Assembly: GCF_000744785.1 (NCBI RefSeq)
Contig: NZ_JQMO01000003.1
Span: 2,294,001 to 2,358,000 of the forward strand
Length of the DNA stretch: 64,000 nt
Reading direction: 5' to 3'
DNA from: Kitasatospora azatica KCTC 9699
GTDB lineage: Bacteria; Actinomycetota; Actinomycetes; Streptomycetales; Streptomycetaceae
In this document: in pieces, positions 24,025 to 35,510 of the stretch
Layout of the letters: each line of letters opens with the position of its first letter
How positions within the stretch are numbered: the first letter of the stretch is position 1
Made by a program: the position numbers and the translations under genes
The notes under the pieces: model-generated
Told to the model about the DNA's origin: nothing
Databases searched by the model: none
The model's input: only the letters and a program-made list of their open reading frames with translations

Positions 24025-25179
24025 ATGACTGAGCACCAGCACCCTCAGGGCTTCGAGACCATCGCCATCCATGCGGGTCAGGAAGCAGACCCCCGGACCG
24101 GGGCGGTCGTCCCTCCCATCTATCAGGTGTCCACCTACAAGCAGGACGGGGTGGGCGGGCTGCGCGGCGGCTATGAGTACAGCCGGTCGGCGAACCCGAC
24201 GCGGACGGCGTTGGAGGAGTGCCTGGCGGCGCTGGAGGGTGGGCAGCGCGGGCTGGCCTTCGCCTCCGGGTTGGCTGCCGAGGACACCCTGCTGCGGACG
24301 ATCCTCAAGCCCGGCGACCACATCGTGATCCCGAACGACGCGTACGGCGGCACCTTCCGGCTGTTCGACAAGGTGCTGAGCCGCTGGGGGGTCAGCTTCG
24401 ACGTGGCCGACACGCAGCACCCGGAGAAGGTGCGCGAGGCGATCAAGCCGAACACCAAGGCGGTCTGGGTGGAGAGCCCCAGCAACCCGCTGCTCGGCGT
24501 GACCGACATCGCCGCGGTGGCGCAGATCGCGCACGCCGCCGGGGCCCTGCTCGTGGTGGACAACACCTTCGCCAGCCCGTACCTGCAGCAGCCGCTGGCG
24601 CTGGGTGCGGACGTGGTGGTGCACTCGACCACCAAGTACATGGGCGGGCACTCGGACGTGGTGGGCGGCGCGCTGGTGGCGGCCGACGCCGGACTGGGCG
24701 ACGAGCTGGCGTACCACCAGAACGCGATGGGCGCGGTGGCGGGCCCGTTCGACTCCTGGCTGGTGCTGCGCGGGATCAAGACGCTGGGTGTGCGGATGGA
24801 CCGGCACAGCGCCAACGCCGAGCAGATCGTGGCGCTGCTGGCCCGGCACCCGAAGGTCACCCAGATCTACTACCCGGGCCTGGCCTCGCACCCGAACCAC
24901 GAGGTGGCCGCCAAGCAGATGAAGGCCTTCGGCGGCATGGTCTCGTTCCGGGTCGCGGGCGGCGAGGAGGCGGCCGTCGCGGTCTGCAACAAGGCCAAGC
25001 TGTTCACCCTCGGTGAGTCGCTGGGCGGTGTGGAGTCGCTGATCGAGCACCCCGGCCGGATGACGCACGCCTCGGTGGCGGGCTCGCTGCTGGAGGTCCC
25101 GGCGGACCTGGTGCGCGTCTCGGTGGGCATCGAGTCGGCGGACGACCTGGTCGCGGACCTGGCGCAGGCGCTGGACTAG
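24025..25179 (+). CDS. metB: Cystathionine gamma-synthase/lyase (trans-sulfuration PLP enzyme)
   Basis: This 384-residue Cys/Met-metabolism PLP enzyme opens with GFETIAIHAGQEADP. It has YEYSRSANPTR, the PLP-phosphate region FASGLAAED, VVDNTFASPYLQQPL, and the Schiff-base lysine K204 in HSTTKYMGGH. It ends with the conserved SLGGVESLIEHPGRMTHAS. Synthase and lyase members cannot be told apart by motif, so the metB symbol is the common annotation rather than proof. The ATG at 24025 was chosen over upstream starts, which lie in the terminator region. With the CBS enzyme at 18.3 kb it could complete a transsulfuration route. Confidence 0.9.
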   Translation: MTEHQHPQGFETIAIHAGQEADPRTGAVVPPIYQVSTYKQDGVGGLRGGYEYSRSANPTRTALEECLAALEGGQRGLAFASGLAAEDTLLRTILKPGDHIVIPNDAYGGTFRLFDKVLSRWGVSFDVADTQHPEKVREAIKPNTKAVWVESPSNPLLGVTDIAAVAQIAHAAGALLVVDNTFASPYLQQPLALGADVVVHSTTKYMGGHSDVVGGALVAADAGLGDELAYHQNAMGAVAGPFDSWLVLRGIKTLGVRMDRHSANAEQIVALLARHPKVTQIYYPGLASHPNHEVAAKQMKAFGGMVSFRVAGGEEAAVAVCNKAKLFTLGESLGGVESLIEHPGRMTHASVAGSLLEVPADLVRVSVGIESADDLVADLAQALD

Positions 25180-25201
25180 GGCCGGTTGCCAGTCGTCAAT
25201 T

Positions 25202-25227
25202 GGGCGCTCCTGGTATCGGGAGCGCCC
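25202..25227 (+). terminator. Hairpin between metB and ilvA
   Basis: A 9-bp stem, GGGCGCTCC (25202-25210) with GGAGCGCCC (25219-25227), has an 8-nt loop. It lies 22 bp after the metB stop and 13 bp before the ilvA start. Confidence 0.7.
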
Positions 25228-25239
25228 TAGGCTGGCCCC

Positions 25240-26451
<1,212 letters not shown>

Positions 26452-26494
26452 GTTCAAACGGACTAACACCTTTGCGAGGAGATGAGACAGTCCC

Positions 26495-27469
26495 ATGGCG
26501 CCAGCCATCCAGGCCGAGAACCTGGTGAAGACCTTCGGCGACGTACGAGCCCTGGACGGAGTGAGCCTGGACGTCCCGGAGGGGACGGTGCTGGGACTGC
26601 TCGGGCCCAACGGTGCCGGCAAGACCACCACGGTCCGGGTGCTCACCACCCTGCTGCGCCCCGACTCCGGCAGCGCCACGGTGGCCGGGGTGGACGTGCT
26701 CAAGCACCCCAACGAGGTGCGCAGCCTGATCGGCCTGTCCGGTCAGTACGCCGCCGTGGACGAGTACCTGACGGGCCGTGAGAACCTGCAGATGGTCGGC
26801 GAGCTCTACCAGATGAGCGCGCGCGACGCCAAGGCCAGGGCCCGCGAGCTGCTGGACTGGTTCAACCTCGACGAGGCCGCCGACCGCACCGCCAAGACCT
26901 ACTCCGGCGGTATGCGGCGCCGGCTCGACCTCGCCGCCGCCCTGGTGGTCCGGCCCCCGGTGATGTTCCTGGACGAGCCCACCACCGGTCTCGACCCGCG
27001 CAACCGGCTGGCGCTGTGGGAGGTGATCGAGACCCTCGTCGAGCAGGGCACCACGCTGCTGCTCACCACCCAGTACCTGGAGGAGGCCGACCGCCTCGCC
27101 CACGACATCGCGGTGGTCGACCACGGCAAGGTGATCGCCCGCGGCACCGCCGACCAGCTCAAGGCGCAGATCGGCGGCGAGCGGGTGGAGGTGGTGGTGC
27201 ACGACCGCGAGCTGATCGCCTCCGCCGTCGAGGCGCTGAAGAGCTACGCGGTGGGCGAGCCCAGCGTGGAGAAGAACACCCGCCGGATCACCATCCCGGT
27301 CACCGGTGGCGCCAAGGTGCTGGCCGACGTGATCCGCGAGCTGGACTCCCGGGACATCGAGATCGACGACATAGGGCTGCGCCGGCCGACCCTGGACGAC
27401 GTGTTCCTGTCGCTGACCGGGCACGCCACCCTCGTGGAGAACGGGGAGAACGAGGAGGGCCAGGAATGA
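26495..27469 (+). CDS. DrrA-type ABC exporter ATP-binding protein
   Basis: This 324-residue ATPase of the daunorubicin-resistance (DrrA) subfamily probably drives efflux of a hydrophobic compound. It has Walker A GPNGAGKTTT (K43), signature YSGGMRRRLDLAAAL, Walker B VMFLDEPTTGLD, and the DrrA C-terminal domain (KNTRRITIPVTGGA through IGLRRPTLDDVFL). The ribosome site GAGGAG lies upstream of the ATG at 26495. The stop overlaps the permease start (ATGA at 27466-27469), so the two are coupled. The transported substrate is unknown. Confidence 0.93.
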   Translation: MAPAIQAENLVKTFGDVRALDGVSLDVPEGTVLGLLGPNGAGKTTTVRVLTTLLRPDSGSATVAGVDVLKHPNEVRSLIGLSGQYAAVDEYLTGRENLQMVGELYQMSARDAKARARELLDWFNLDEAADRTAKTYSGGMRRRLDLAAALVVRPPVMFLDEPTTGLDPRNRLALWEVIETLVEQGTTLLLTTQYLEEADRLAHDIAVVDHGKVIARGTADQLKAQIGGERVEVVVHDRELIASAVEALKSYAVGEPSVEKNTRRITIPVTGGAKVLADVIRELDSRDIEIDDIGLRRPTLDDVFLSLTGHATLVENGENEEGQE

Positions 27470-28329
27470 GCAGCAGCACCGCCACCGAGCACGCGATCGG
27501 CGGCGCGGTACCGCGCCAGCGCCGCGGCATCGCGGCGATGGCGCACGACTCCTGGGTGGTCGCCAAGCGCAACCTGCGCCGGATGACCCGGATCCCGGAG
27601 ATCGTCGTCTTCGGCCTGATGCAGCCCGTGATGTTCGTGCTGCTCTTCTCGTACGTGATGGGCGGCGCCATCCAGATCCCCGGCGCCGGGTCCAGCTCGA
27701 AGATCTACACCCAGTTCCTGATGTCCGGCATCTTCGCGCAGACGGTCACCTTCGCGGTGGCCGGCGCCTCGGCCGGGATCGCGGAGGACATGACCAAGGG
27801 GCTGGTGGACCGGTTCCGCTCGCTGCCGATGACCCGCTCGGCAGTGCTGGTCGGGCGGACCCTGGCTGACCTGGTGCAGACCGCCTTCACCCTGCTGGTG
27901 CTGGCCCTGGTAGCGGTGGCGGTCGGCTGGCGGATCCACAACGGGGTCCTCAGGATGCTGGCGGCCTTCGCGCTGCTCCTGCTGCTGGGCTACGCGTTCT
28001 CCTGGATCGGCGCGCTGATCGGGCTCTCGGTGCGCAGCCCGGAGGCGGCCACCTCGGCGGGCCTGATCTGGCTCTTCCCGCTGACCTTCATCTCCAACGC
28101 CTTCGTGCCGATCAGCAGCATGCCGGGCTGGCTGCAGCCGATCGCCTACTGGAACCCGTTCAGCGCGACGGTGCAGGCCTGCCGCAACCTGTTCGGCAAC
28201 CAGATCGGGCCGGTGGACAGCGCCTGGCCGATGCAGCACGCGGTCGGCGTGTCGATCGCCTCCTCGCTGGTGGTGCTGGCGATCTTCTCCTGGCTGTCGG
28301 TGCGCAAGTACCGCTCCGCGGTCGGGTAG
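27466..28329 (+). CDS. DrrB-type ABC-2 transporter permease
   Basis: This 287-residue integral membrane protein has six hydrophobic segments, including VVFGLMQPVMFVLLFSYVMG, SGIFAQTVTFAVAG and MLAAFALLLLLGYAFSWIG. The ABC-2 signature region near WLFPLTFISNAFVPISSMP is typical of DrrB. It pairs with the ATPase just upstream through a 4-bp ATGA overlap. A strong hairpin terminator follows 13 bp after the stop. The pair is expected to export a lipophilic molecule; no resistance phenotype can be read. Confidence 0.93.
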   Translation: MSSSTATEHAIGGAVPRQRRGIAAMAHDSWVVAKRNLRRMTRIPEIVVFGLMQPVMFVLLFSYVMGGAIQIPGAGSSSKIYTQFLMSGIFAQTVTFAVAGASAGIAEDMTKGLVDRFRSLPMTRSAVLVGRTLADLVQTAFTLLVLALVAVAVGWRIHNGVLRMLAAFALLLLLGYAFSWIGALIGLSVRSPEAATSAGLIWLFPLTFISNAFVPISSMPGWLQPIAYWNPFSATVQACRNLFGNQIGPVDSAWPMQHAVGVSIASSLVVLAIFSWLSVRKYRSAVG

Positions 28330-28342
28330 GACGATACGACGA

Positions 28343-28375
28343 AAGGGCCCCGCTCCGGTTCGGAGCGGGGCCCTT
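28343..28375. terminator. Bidirectional terminator between drrB-like gene and greA
   Basis: A perfect 15-bp stem (AAGGGCCCCGCTCCG at 28343-28357 with its complement at 28361-28375) has a 3-nt loop. It lies between two convergent genes. Confidence 0.9.
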
Positions 28376-28390
28376 CCCATGGGTACTGGC

Positions 28391-28888
28391 TCAGCCGACG
28401 TACGGCTTCGCCTCCACGATCCGCACGGTGGCCTTCTTGCCGTTCGGCAGCTCGTAGGTGGCGTCCTCGTCGACCTTCTTGCCGTTGATCGCCTGGCCGA
28501 GCGGGGACTGCGGCGAGTAGACGTCCAGGTCGTCGCCGGCCACCTCGCGCGAGCCGAGCAGGAAGGACATGGTGTCGTCCATGTCGCCGTCGAAGGCCAC
28601 GGTCACCACCATGCCGGGCGCGACCACGCCGGAGTCCTCGGGGGCCTCGCCGACCTGCGCGCGCTCCAGGAGCTGGGTGAGCTGGCGGATCCGCAGCTCC
28701 ATCTTGCCCTGCTCCTCGCGGGCGGCGTGGTAGCCGGCGTTCTCCTTGAGGTCGCCCTCTTCGCGCGCCTGCTCGATCTTCTGGGTGATTTCGGAGCGTG
28801 CGGGACCGGTCAGGTACTCCAGCTCGTCCCTGAGCTTGTCGTAGCCGGATTGAGTGAGCCAGGTCACGTTCTCGCTGGTCTGGGTCAC
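28391..28888 (-). CDS. greA: Transcription elongation factor GreA
   Basis: This 165-residue factor rescues backtracked RNA polymerase by stimulating transcript cleavage through the secondary channel. An N-terminal coiled coil has the acidic tip AREEGDLKENAGYHAAREEQ with the conserved Asp/Glu pair, followed by the FKBP-like C-terminal domain ending in GKKATVRIVEAKPY. The start is GTG at 28888 with a GAGGAG ribosome site. It is monocistronic between a terminator and a 214-bp upstream gap. The assignment is firm. Confidence 0.97.
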   Translation of the reverse strand: MTQTSENVTWLTQSGYDKLRDELEYLTGPARSEITQKIEQAREEGDLKENAGYHAAREEQGKMELRIRQLTQLLERAQVGEAPEDSGVVAPGMVVTVAFDGDMDDTMSFLLGSREVAGDDLDVYSPQSPLGQAINGKKVDEDATYELPNGKKATVRIVEAKPYVG

Positions 28889-29102
28889 GGGTGCTCCTCG
28901 TCGGTGCTGGGCAATGCCGGGGGTGTACTGCTTGAGGGTTACTACAAAGGAACGCCCGCTTCCGGTGGATTGAGGCCCGGAAGGGGCGAAACCACGAGCC
29001 TAACAATCTCTGGCCGCCGACGGGAGTGGCGTTGGCGGCGCGTTAACGGCCCGTTTGGGTAGGACTGCCCGCTGGGCGCGGTAACCATGCCAGCCGGATG
29101 GG

Positions 29103-29522
29103 TTACTTCGTCGGCGTACAGCCCAGTAGCTCGGCCGTGGTGCCGCGGGCGGTGGTCCGGATGGTGACCACCTGGACGAAGCTGGAGCCGGCCTTGGGGA
29201 CCTGGACGTCCAGCTGGCCGACCACCGAGCCGTCGGCGGCCTGGGAGCGGATGGTGCAGGTGCCGGCGGTGCCGGAGCTCTTGGTCACCGAGAGCTGGGC
29301 CTGCACCTCGCTGTCGGAGACGATCTGGAAGGTCGGCACGGTGCCGTTCAGCTTGGTCTCGCGCAGCAGGTAGGAGCCGCCGAGCCAGGCCACCAGGGCC
29401 ACCAGCAGCACCGCGAGCACTCCGCCGACCAGCTTGAGCCTGCGGTCCGCCTCCTGGTCGCTGCGACCGCCGTAGCGGCCCGTGGGCGGGGCGCTCGGGC
29501 GGGTGTCGCTGCTGGCGGTCAT
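29103..29522 (-). CDS. DUF4307 membrane protein
   Basis: This 139-residue single-pass membrane protein has a Pro/Arg-rich cytoplasmic N-terminus (GRYGGRSDQEADRRLK), one membrane helix (LVGGVLAVLLVALVAWLGGSYLL) and an external beta-rich domain. Two cysteines in that domain (TCTIRSQAAD; LLGCTPTK) may form a disulfide. The pattern matches DUF4307, a family of unknown role found next to mca in actinobacteria. It is divergent from mca across about 120 bp. Confidence 0.88.
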   Translation of the reverse strand: MTASSDTRPSAPPTGRYGGRSDQEADRRLKLVGGVLAVLLVALVAWLGGSYLLRETKLNGTVPTFQIVSDSEVQAQLSVTKSSGTAGTCTIRSQAADGSVVGQLDVQVPKAGSSFVQVVTIRTTARGTTAELLGCTPTK

Positions 29523-29642
29523 GACGGATCAGTCCTCGGGGAATGTGTGAGCCTTCCAGTCCGTCACTATAGGGGGACGAGGCTGAGCCCCTGATGCTGA
29601 GCCGGTTTGCTGAGCCCGGACATTCCCGGAAGGAACCAGGCG

Positions 29643-30539
29643 TTGACTGAGCAGTTGCGGCTGATGGCGGTGCACGCGCACCCGGACGACGAGTCCAGCA
29701 AGGGTGCGGCCACCATGGCCATGTACGTCGCCCAGGGCGTTGAGGTGCTGGTGGCCACCTGCACCGGCGGGGAGCGCGGCTCTGTGCTCAACCCGAAGCT
29801 CCAGGGTGATCCGTTCATCGAGGAGAACATCCACGAGGTCCGGCGCAAGGAGATGGACAGGGCGCGCGAGATCCTCGGCGTGCAGCAGGCCTGGCTGGGC
29901 TTCGTCGACTCGGGGCTCCCGGAGGGGGACCCGCTGCCGCCGCTGCCGGAGGGCTGCTTCGCGCTGCAGGAGGTGGACGCGGCGGCCGAGCCGCTGGTGC
30001 GGCTGATCCGCGAGTTCAAGCCGCAGGTGATCACCACCTACGACGAGAACGGCGGCTACCCGCACCCGGACCACATCATGACTCACAAGATCACCATGCG
30101 GGCCTTCGACGCGGCGGGTGACCCGGACGCCTACCCCGAGGCGGGCGAGCCCTGGCAGCCGCTGAAGCTCTACTACAACCACGGCTTCCCGATGGGCCGG
30201 ATCCGCGAGCTGCACCGGTACCTGACCGAGAACGGTCTGGAGTCCCCGTACGGCGAGTGGATCGCGGGCTGGGAGAAGAGCGGGCGCAAGGAGCGGGAGA
30301 TCACCACCCGGGTGAACTGCGCCGACTGGTTCGAGACCCGGGACGCCGCGCTGATCGCGCACGCCACCCAGATCGACCCGGACGGCCCGTGGTTCCGGGT
30401 CCCGCTGGAGGTGCAGCGCGAGGTCTGGCCGACCGAGGACTACGAGCTGGCCCGTTCGCTGGTCGACACCGACCTGCCGGAGGACGACCTGTTCACCGGC
30501 CTGCGTGCGGCCAGCCTGGCGGGTGAGGGCGCCAAGTAG
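29643..30539 (+). CDS. mca: Mycothiol S-conjugate amidase
   Basis: This 298-residue zinc amidase cleaves mycothiol S-conjugates to release mercapturic acids during detoxification. The LmbE-family zinc site is HAHPDDES (H11, D15 region near H13) with the later HPDHIMTH. The Mca-type insert ATQIDPDGPWFRVP and WPTEDYELARSLVDT follow. The start is a TTG at 29643 after AAGGAACC, giving MTEQLRLMAVHAHPDD; an ATG seven codons later would trim conserved residues. It distinguishes itself from MshB by these C-terminal motifs. The neighbours DUF4307 and a small membrane protein match the usual context. Confidence 0.93.
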   Translation: MTEQLRLMAVHAHPDDESSKGAATMAMYVAQGVEVLVATCTGGERGSVLNPKLQGDPFIEENIHEVRRKEMDRAREILGVQQAWLGFVDSGLPEGDPLPPLPEGCFALQEVDAAAEPLVRLIREFKPQVITTYDENGGYPHPDHIMTHKITMRAFDAAGDPDAYPEAGEPWQPLKLYYNHGFPMGRIRELHRYLTENGLESPYGEWIAGWEKSGRKEREITTRVNCADWFETRDAALIAHATQIDPDGPWFRVPLEVQREVWPTEDYELARSLVDTDLPEDDLFTGLRAASLAGEGAK

Positions 30540-30608
30540 CCCGGCGCGCCGCCCGACACACCCCACCCCGGTGACCCGGCCGCAGGACGGCCGGGTCACC
30601 ATGGAGGA

Positions 30609-30803
30609 ATGAGCACCCCCGTGTACCTGACCCAGGCCGCCGCGAACCTCGCCCTGGACGAGACCAAGGTGACCCCCGGCCTGCTGGGCTTCGTGGTCTT
30701 CGCCGCGCTGGGCGTGGCCACCTGGTTCCTGCTGCGCTCGATGAACTCGCGCTTCAAGCGGATCGACTTCGAGGAGCAGCCGGAGGCGCCCAAGGGCGAG
30801 TGA
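30609..30803 (+). CDS. Small single-pass membrane protein, 64 aa
   Basis: This short protein has one membrane helix (LLGFVVFAALGVATWFLL) and a basic, then acidic, C-terminal tail (SRFKRIDFEEQPEAPKGE). Homologues of this size are common just after mca in Streptomyces and lack a known function. The ATG at 30609 has GGAGG directly upstream. The stop TGA (30801-30803) is the left arm of the perfect palindrome TGAGCAAGCGCTTGCTCA, the first copy of a repeat array that runs to the opposing GH1 stop. Confidence 0.85.
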   Translation: MSTPVYLTQAAANLALDETKVTPGLLGFVVFAALGVATWFLLRSMNSRFKRIDFEEQPEAPKGE

Positions 30804-30885
30804 GCAAGCGCTTGCTCACTGAGCGCTTGCTCAGCGCTCACCAAGCGCTTGCTCAGCCCTCACGACGCCCTTGCTCAGCGCTTGC

Positions 30886-30888
<3 letters not shown>
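30801..30888. repeat. Second palindromic repeat array, stop codon to stop codon
   Basis: The perfect 18-bp palindrome TGAGCAAGCGCTTGCTCA occupies 30801-30818. Partial copies follow (TGAGCGCTTGCTCA from 30820; CCAAGCGCTTGCTCA at 30841; CTTGCTCAGCGCTTGCTCA at 30870-30888). The array is bounded exactly by the TGA of the 64-aa gene and the TCA (reverse TGA) of the GH1 gene at 30886-30888. It is the same repeat family as at 1418-1645. Confidence 0.93.
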
Positions 30889-32226
<1,338 letters not shown>

Positions 32227-32261
32227 AGAGAGCCTTTCGTACGGCGGAAATTGACGATACG

Positions 32262-33104
32262 TCACTTGACCGCGCCGGCGGTCAGCCCGGCCACCAGGTA
32301 TCGCTGCAGCAGCAGGAAGCCGGCCACCACCGGCAGGCTCACCACCAGCGAGGCGGCCATCACCTGGTTCCAGTAGACGTCGGTCTGGGTGGCGTAGCCC
32401 TGCAGGCCGACGGCCAGGGTGCGGGTCTGGTCATTGGTCATCACCGAGGCGAACAGCACTTCGCCCCAGGCGGTCATGAAGGCGTAGACGGCGACCGCGA
32501 CGATGCCGGGGATCGCGGCCGGCACCACGATCTGCGCCAGGGTGCGCAGCGGGCCGCAGCCGTCCACCGCCGCCGCCTCGTCCAGGTCGCGCGGGATCGA
32601 GTCGAAGTACCCGACCAGCATCCAGATCGAGAACGGCAGCGAGAAGGTCAGATAGGTGAGGATCAGGCCGCCCCGGCTGCCGTAGAGCGCGAGGCCGGTG
32701 AAGTTGCCGATGTTGACGAAGAGCAGGAAGAGCGGCAGCAGGAAGAGGATGCCGGGGAACATCTGGGTGGAGAGCACGGTGACGGTGAACAGCCGCCGGC
32801 CACGGAACCGGTAGCGGCTCACCGCGTAACCGGCCAGCACCGCGATCAGCACCGACAGGCCGGTGGCGCTGCCCGCCACGATCAGCGAGTTGGTGAAGTA
32901 GCGGGCCAACGGCACGGTGGTCCAGATGTCCAGGTACGGGCGGAGCGTCAGGTGGCTGGGCACCCAGCGCCAGGGCCCCTGGACGTCCTGCAGCGGCTTG
33001 AGCGAGGAGCTCAGCATCACGGCCACCGGGGTGAGCGTGAAGACGGTCAGCAGCAGCAGGACCAGTCGGCGCAGCCGGCGGAACCAGGCGGGCGGGTTAA
33101 TCAT
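32262..33104 (-). CDS. Sugar ABC importer permease (MalG/CebG type)
   Basis: This 280-residue integral membrane protein of the carbohydrate uptake CUT1 family has six predicted helices, starting with LRRLVLLLLTVFTLTPVAVMLSS. The cytoplasmic EAA loop, which docks the ATPase, is visible as DEAAAVDGCGPLRTLAQIVVPAAIPGI. The ATG at 33104 overlaps the upstream permease gene by 8 bp. No ATPase gene is in this operon, as expected in Streptomyces, where the shared MsiK ATPase serves several CUT1 importers (known; not shown here). Confidence 0.93.
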   Translation of the reverse strand: MINPPAWFRRLRRLVLLLLTVFTLTPVAVMLSSSLKPLQDVQGPWRWVPSHLTLRPYLDIWTTVPLARYFTNSLIVAGSATGLSVLIAVLAGYAVSRYRFRGRRLFTVTVLSTQMFPGILFLLPLFLLFVNIGNFTGLALYGSRGGLILTYLTFSLPFSIWMLVGYFDSIPRDLDEAAAVDGCGPLRTLAQIVVPAAIPGIVAVAVYAFMTAWGEVLFASVMTNDQTRTLAVGLQGYATQTDVYWNQVMAASLVVSLPVVAGFLLLQRYLVAGLTAGAVK

Positions 33105-34020
33105 CGGCGCCCCTGCGGCGGTTGGTGGCGAACAGGTAGACCGCCGTCACCAGCAGCAGGAAGAGCAGCAGCAGCACGGACATCGCCGAGCCCGAGCCGA
33201 AGTTCCAGGTGACGAAGGAGGACTGGTAGATGTGGATGGAGATCAGGTCGGCGGCCTTCGGGGCCGCCTTGCCGAACAGCACGAAGGGGGTGTTGAAGTC
33301 GTTGAAGGTCCACAGGAAGAGCACCAGGACCAGCACCTGGTTGACCGGGCGCAGCGAGGGCAGGGTGATCCGGCGGATCTGCTGCCAGACCCCGGCGCCG
33401 TCCATCGCGGCGGCCTCGTAGAGCTCGCGCGGGATGTTCTGCAGGCCGGCCGTCAGGGTCAGGAAGGCGAACGGCCAGGAGCGCCAGACCGAGACGGTCA
33501 GCAGCGCCGTGAAGCTGTTGTCGCCGATCAGCCAGAACGGCTTCTGCTTCACCAGGTGCAGTTGGTCGTGCAGCACGTGGTTGATCAGCCCGGTGTCCCG
33601 CTGGAACATGAACGACCAGGTGATCACCGCCGCGAAGACCGGCAGCGCGTACGGCAGCAGGAAGGCGGCCCGCAGCAGGGCGCGACCGCGGAAGGCGTCC
33701 TGCATCATGATCGCCGCGGTGCTGCCGACCAGCCAGGACAGGCCGACCGAGAGCACGGTGAAGGCGCAGGTCACCCAGAAGGAGTTCAACAGGGCCTGGC
33801 CGACCGGGGCGTGGAAGTCCACCGCCATCCGGTAGTTGGCCGTCCCCGACCAGGGGGCCGTGGACCAGTCCCGGATGAAGAACTGGGTGAGCTGCTTGAA
33901 GCTCATCACGATGCCGACCACCATCGGCACCAGGTGGATCAGCAACTCCGCGGCCAGCGCGGGCAGCAGGAGCAGGTAGGGCAGCGCGGCGCGGCCCCTG
34001 GTTCGTCGAAGCTGCGCCAC
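33097..34020 (-). CDS. Sugar ABC importer permease (MalF/CebF type)
   Basis: This 307-residue permease has six membrane helices (for example YLLLLPALAAELLIHLVPMVVGIVM split at its Pro). The EAA loop reads YEAAAMDGAGVWQQIRRITLPSL. The start is GTG at 34020, one base after the end of the binding-protein gene, so the operon is tight. It forms a heterodimer with the next permease. The combination with a GH1 enzyme points to uptake of a beta-glucoside such as cellobiose or laminaribiose. Confidence 0.93.
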   Translation of the reverse strand: MAQLRRTRGRAALPYLLLLPALAAELLIHLVPMVVGIVMSFKQLTQFFIRDWSTAPWSGTANYRMAVDFHAPVGQALLNSFWVTCAFTVLSVGLSWLVGSTAAIMMQDAFRGRALLRAAFLLPYALPVFAAVITWSFMFQRDTGLINHVLHDQLHLVKQKPFWLIGDNSFTALLTVSVWRSWPFAFLTLTAGLQNIPRELYEAAAMDGAGVWQQIRRITLPSLRPVNQVLVLVLFLWTFNDFNTPFVLFGKAAPKAADLISIHIYQSSFVTWNFGSGSAMSVLLLLFLLLVTAVYLFATNRRRGADD

Positions 34021-34021
34021 C

Positions 34022-35332
34022 TCAGCTGGCCGGCATCTGCTGCTGGGCCTTGGTCAGTTCGGCCTTCACCGAGGCCTCGGTGACCGGTTGGCCGGCGGCC
34101 GCCGCGGCGAGCAGGTTCTTCACCGCCGTGCCCACCAGGGTCTCGAACTGGCTCTCGCTGGCCACCTGCGGCAGCGGCGCGGCGCTGCCCTGCAGCACAC
34201 CCGCCAGGGTCTTCAACTCCGGGGTGGCGAAGGCCGGGTCGGCCTGGACGGACTTGACCGGCGGGAGGTTGCCGTAGGTGGAGTTGAGCACCTTCTGCTC
34301 GTCGTCGCCGGTCATGAACTTCACGAAGTTCAGCGCGCCGTCGAGGTTCTTGGTGTTCTTGAAGACCGCCAGGTTGATGCCGGCCACCATCGAGCTGGTG
34401 GCCTGGGAGCCGGTGGCGCCGACCGGGACCGGGATCGGGGCCACCCCGTAGTCGTCGGGGTTCATGCCGTGCGACTTGAGGTTGGCGCCGGCGGCCTGCC
34501 ACATCAGCATCGCGGCCTTGCCGGTGGCGAAGTCGGTGACCGACTGGTTGGCGGCGTACTCGGCGTTGCCGGGGGCGGCGATCTTGTCGGCGGCGATGAA
34601 GTCCACGTACTGCTTGACCGCGGCGACCGCCTGCGGGCTGTCGAACTGCGGCTTGCCGGCGGCGTCGTAGAAGCCGGTGCCGTGCTGCATGCCGAGGGTG
34701 AAGGCGTGGTGCACGTTCTCCGAGACGTTGCCGCCCTCGATCGCCAGGCCGTACTGCGAGCCGGTGGTCAACTTCTTTCCGTCGGCGACCAGTTCGTCCC
34801 AGGTGGCGGGCGGATTGGCGATCCCGGCGGCCTGGAAGAGCTTCTTGTCGTAGTACAGCCCGTAGGCCATCGAGTAGAGCGGCACGGCGGCCGGGTCCTT
34901 GCCGGCCGCGCCGGCCGAGGCGATGGTGGCGGGCAGGAACCGGTCCTTGCCGCCGATCTTGTCGAAGGTGGCCTGGTCGAAGGGCAGCAGCGCGCCGGTG
35001 GCCTGCAGCGAGGCGGACCAGGTGTTGCCGATGTTGAGCACGTCGGGGCCCTGGCCGGAGGCGGTGGCGGCGAGGATCCGGTTGAGCAGGTCGGACCAGG
35101 GGATCACCTCGAGGTTGACCTTGATCCCGGTCTGCTGCTCGAACTTTCTCAGCTCGGGTTCCAGTACCTGCTTGTCGTTCTCCAGGCTGGTGCCCTGGTT
35201 GGAGGCCCAGTAGGTGAGCGTCTTCGGGCTGGAGTTGGAACCGGCGCTGGTGGAGCCGCCGCCGCAGGCGGTGGCGGTCAAGGTGATCGAGGCGGTCAGG
35301 GCGAGGGCGGCGGGGAGCCGGTGGGTGCGCAT
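34022..35332 (-). CDS. Sugar ABC importer substrate-binding lipoprotein
   Basis: This 436-residue extracellular solute-binding protein of family 1 has a signal peptide with lipobox TATAC and lipidated C23, then a Ser/Gly linker. The mature part shows the family pattern (TLTYWASNQG; GQGPDVLNIGNTWSASLQ; VPLYSMAYGLYYDKKLF). It is the first gene of the importer-GH1 operon. Its promoter (TTGACG-17-TTAAAT on the minus strand at 35467-35439) lies about 107 bp upstream in a motif shared with the secreted protein at 36923. Confidence 0.93.
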   Translation of the reverse strand: MRTHRLPAALALTASITLTATACGGGSTSAGSNSSPKTLTYWASNQGTSLENDKQVLEPELRKFEQQTGIKVNLEVIPWSDLLNRILAATASGQGPDVLNIGNTWSASLQATGALLPFDQATFDKIGGKDRFLPATIASAGAAGKDPAAVPLYSMAYGLYYDKKLFQAAGIANPPATWDELVADGKKLTTGSQYGLAIEGGNVSENVHHAFTLGMQHGTGFYDAAGKPQFDSPQAVAAVKQYVDFIAADKIAAPGNAEYAANQSVTDFATGKAAMLMWQAAGANLKSHGMNPDDYGVAPIPVPVGATGSQATSSMVAGINLAVFKNTKNLDGALNFVKFMTGDDEQKVLNSTYGNLPPVKSVQADPAFATPELKTLAGVLQGSAAPLPQVASESQFETLVGTAVKNLLAAAAAGQPVTEASVKAELTKAQQQMPAS

Positions 35333-35423
35333 GGGTGGGCCCCTCTCGGGCTGGGAGTGCGAGGACGAGGGGTGAGGGTCGCTGCGTGACGCACGGGCGC
35401 TGTCAACGGGGTGGCGGGGCCCG

Positions 35424-35467
35424 TAACTTCATGGCGTGATTTAACGTGTGAGAAAACCTGGCGTCAA
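35424..35467 (-). promoter_or_regulatory. Promoter/operator of the importer operon (copy 1 of duplicated element)
   Basis: On the minus strand, TTGACG (35467-35462), a 17-bp spacer and TTAAAT (35444-35439) form a sigma-70-type promoter. The block TTTTCTCACACGTTAAATCA and following bases to 35424 match copy 2 at 36797-36840 in 30 of 33 positions. The shared part covers the spacer, the -10 and the start region, where a repressor would bind. It also overlaps the upstream region of the ROK gene. Confidence 0.8.
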
Positions 35468-35510
35468 GACCCTGCGCAAGGCAGGATTGGCCGGAAGGAG
35501 GGATTACCCG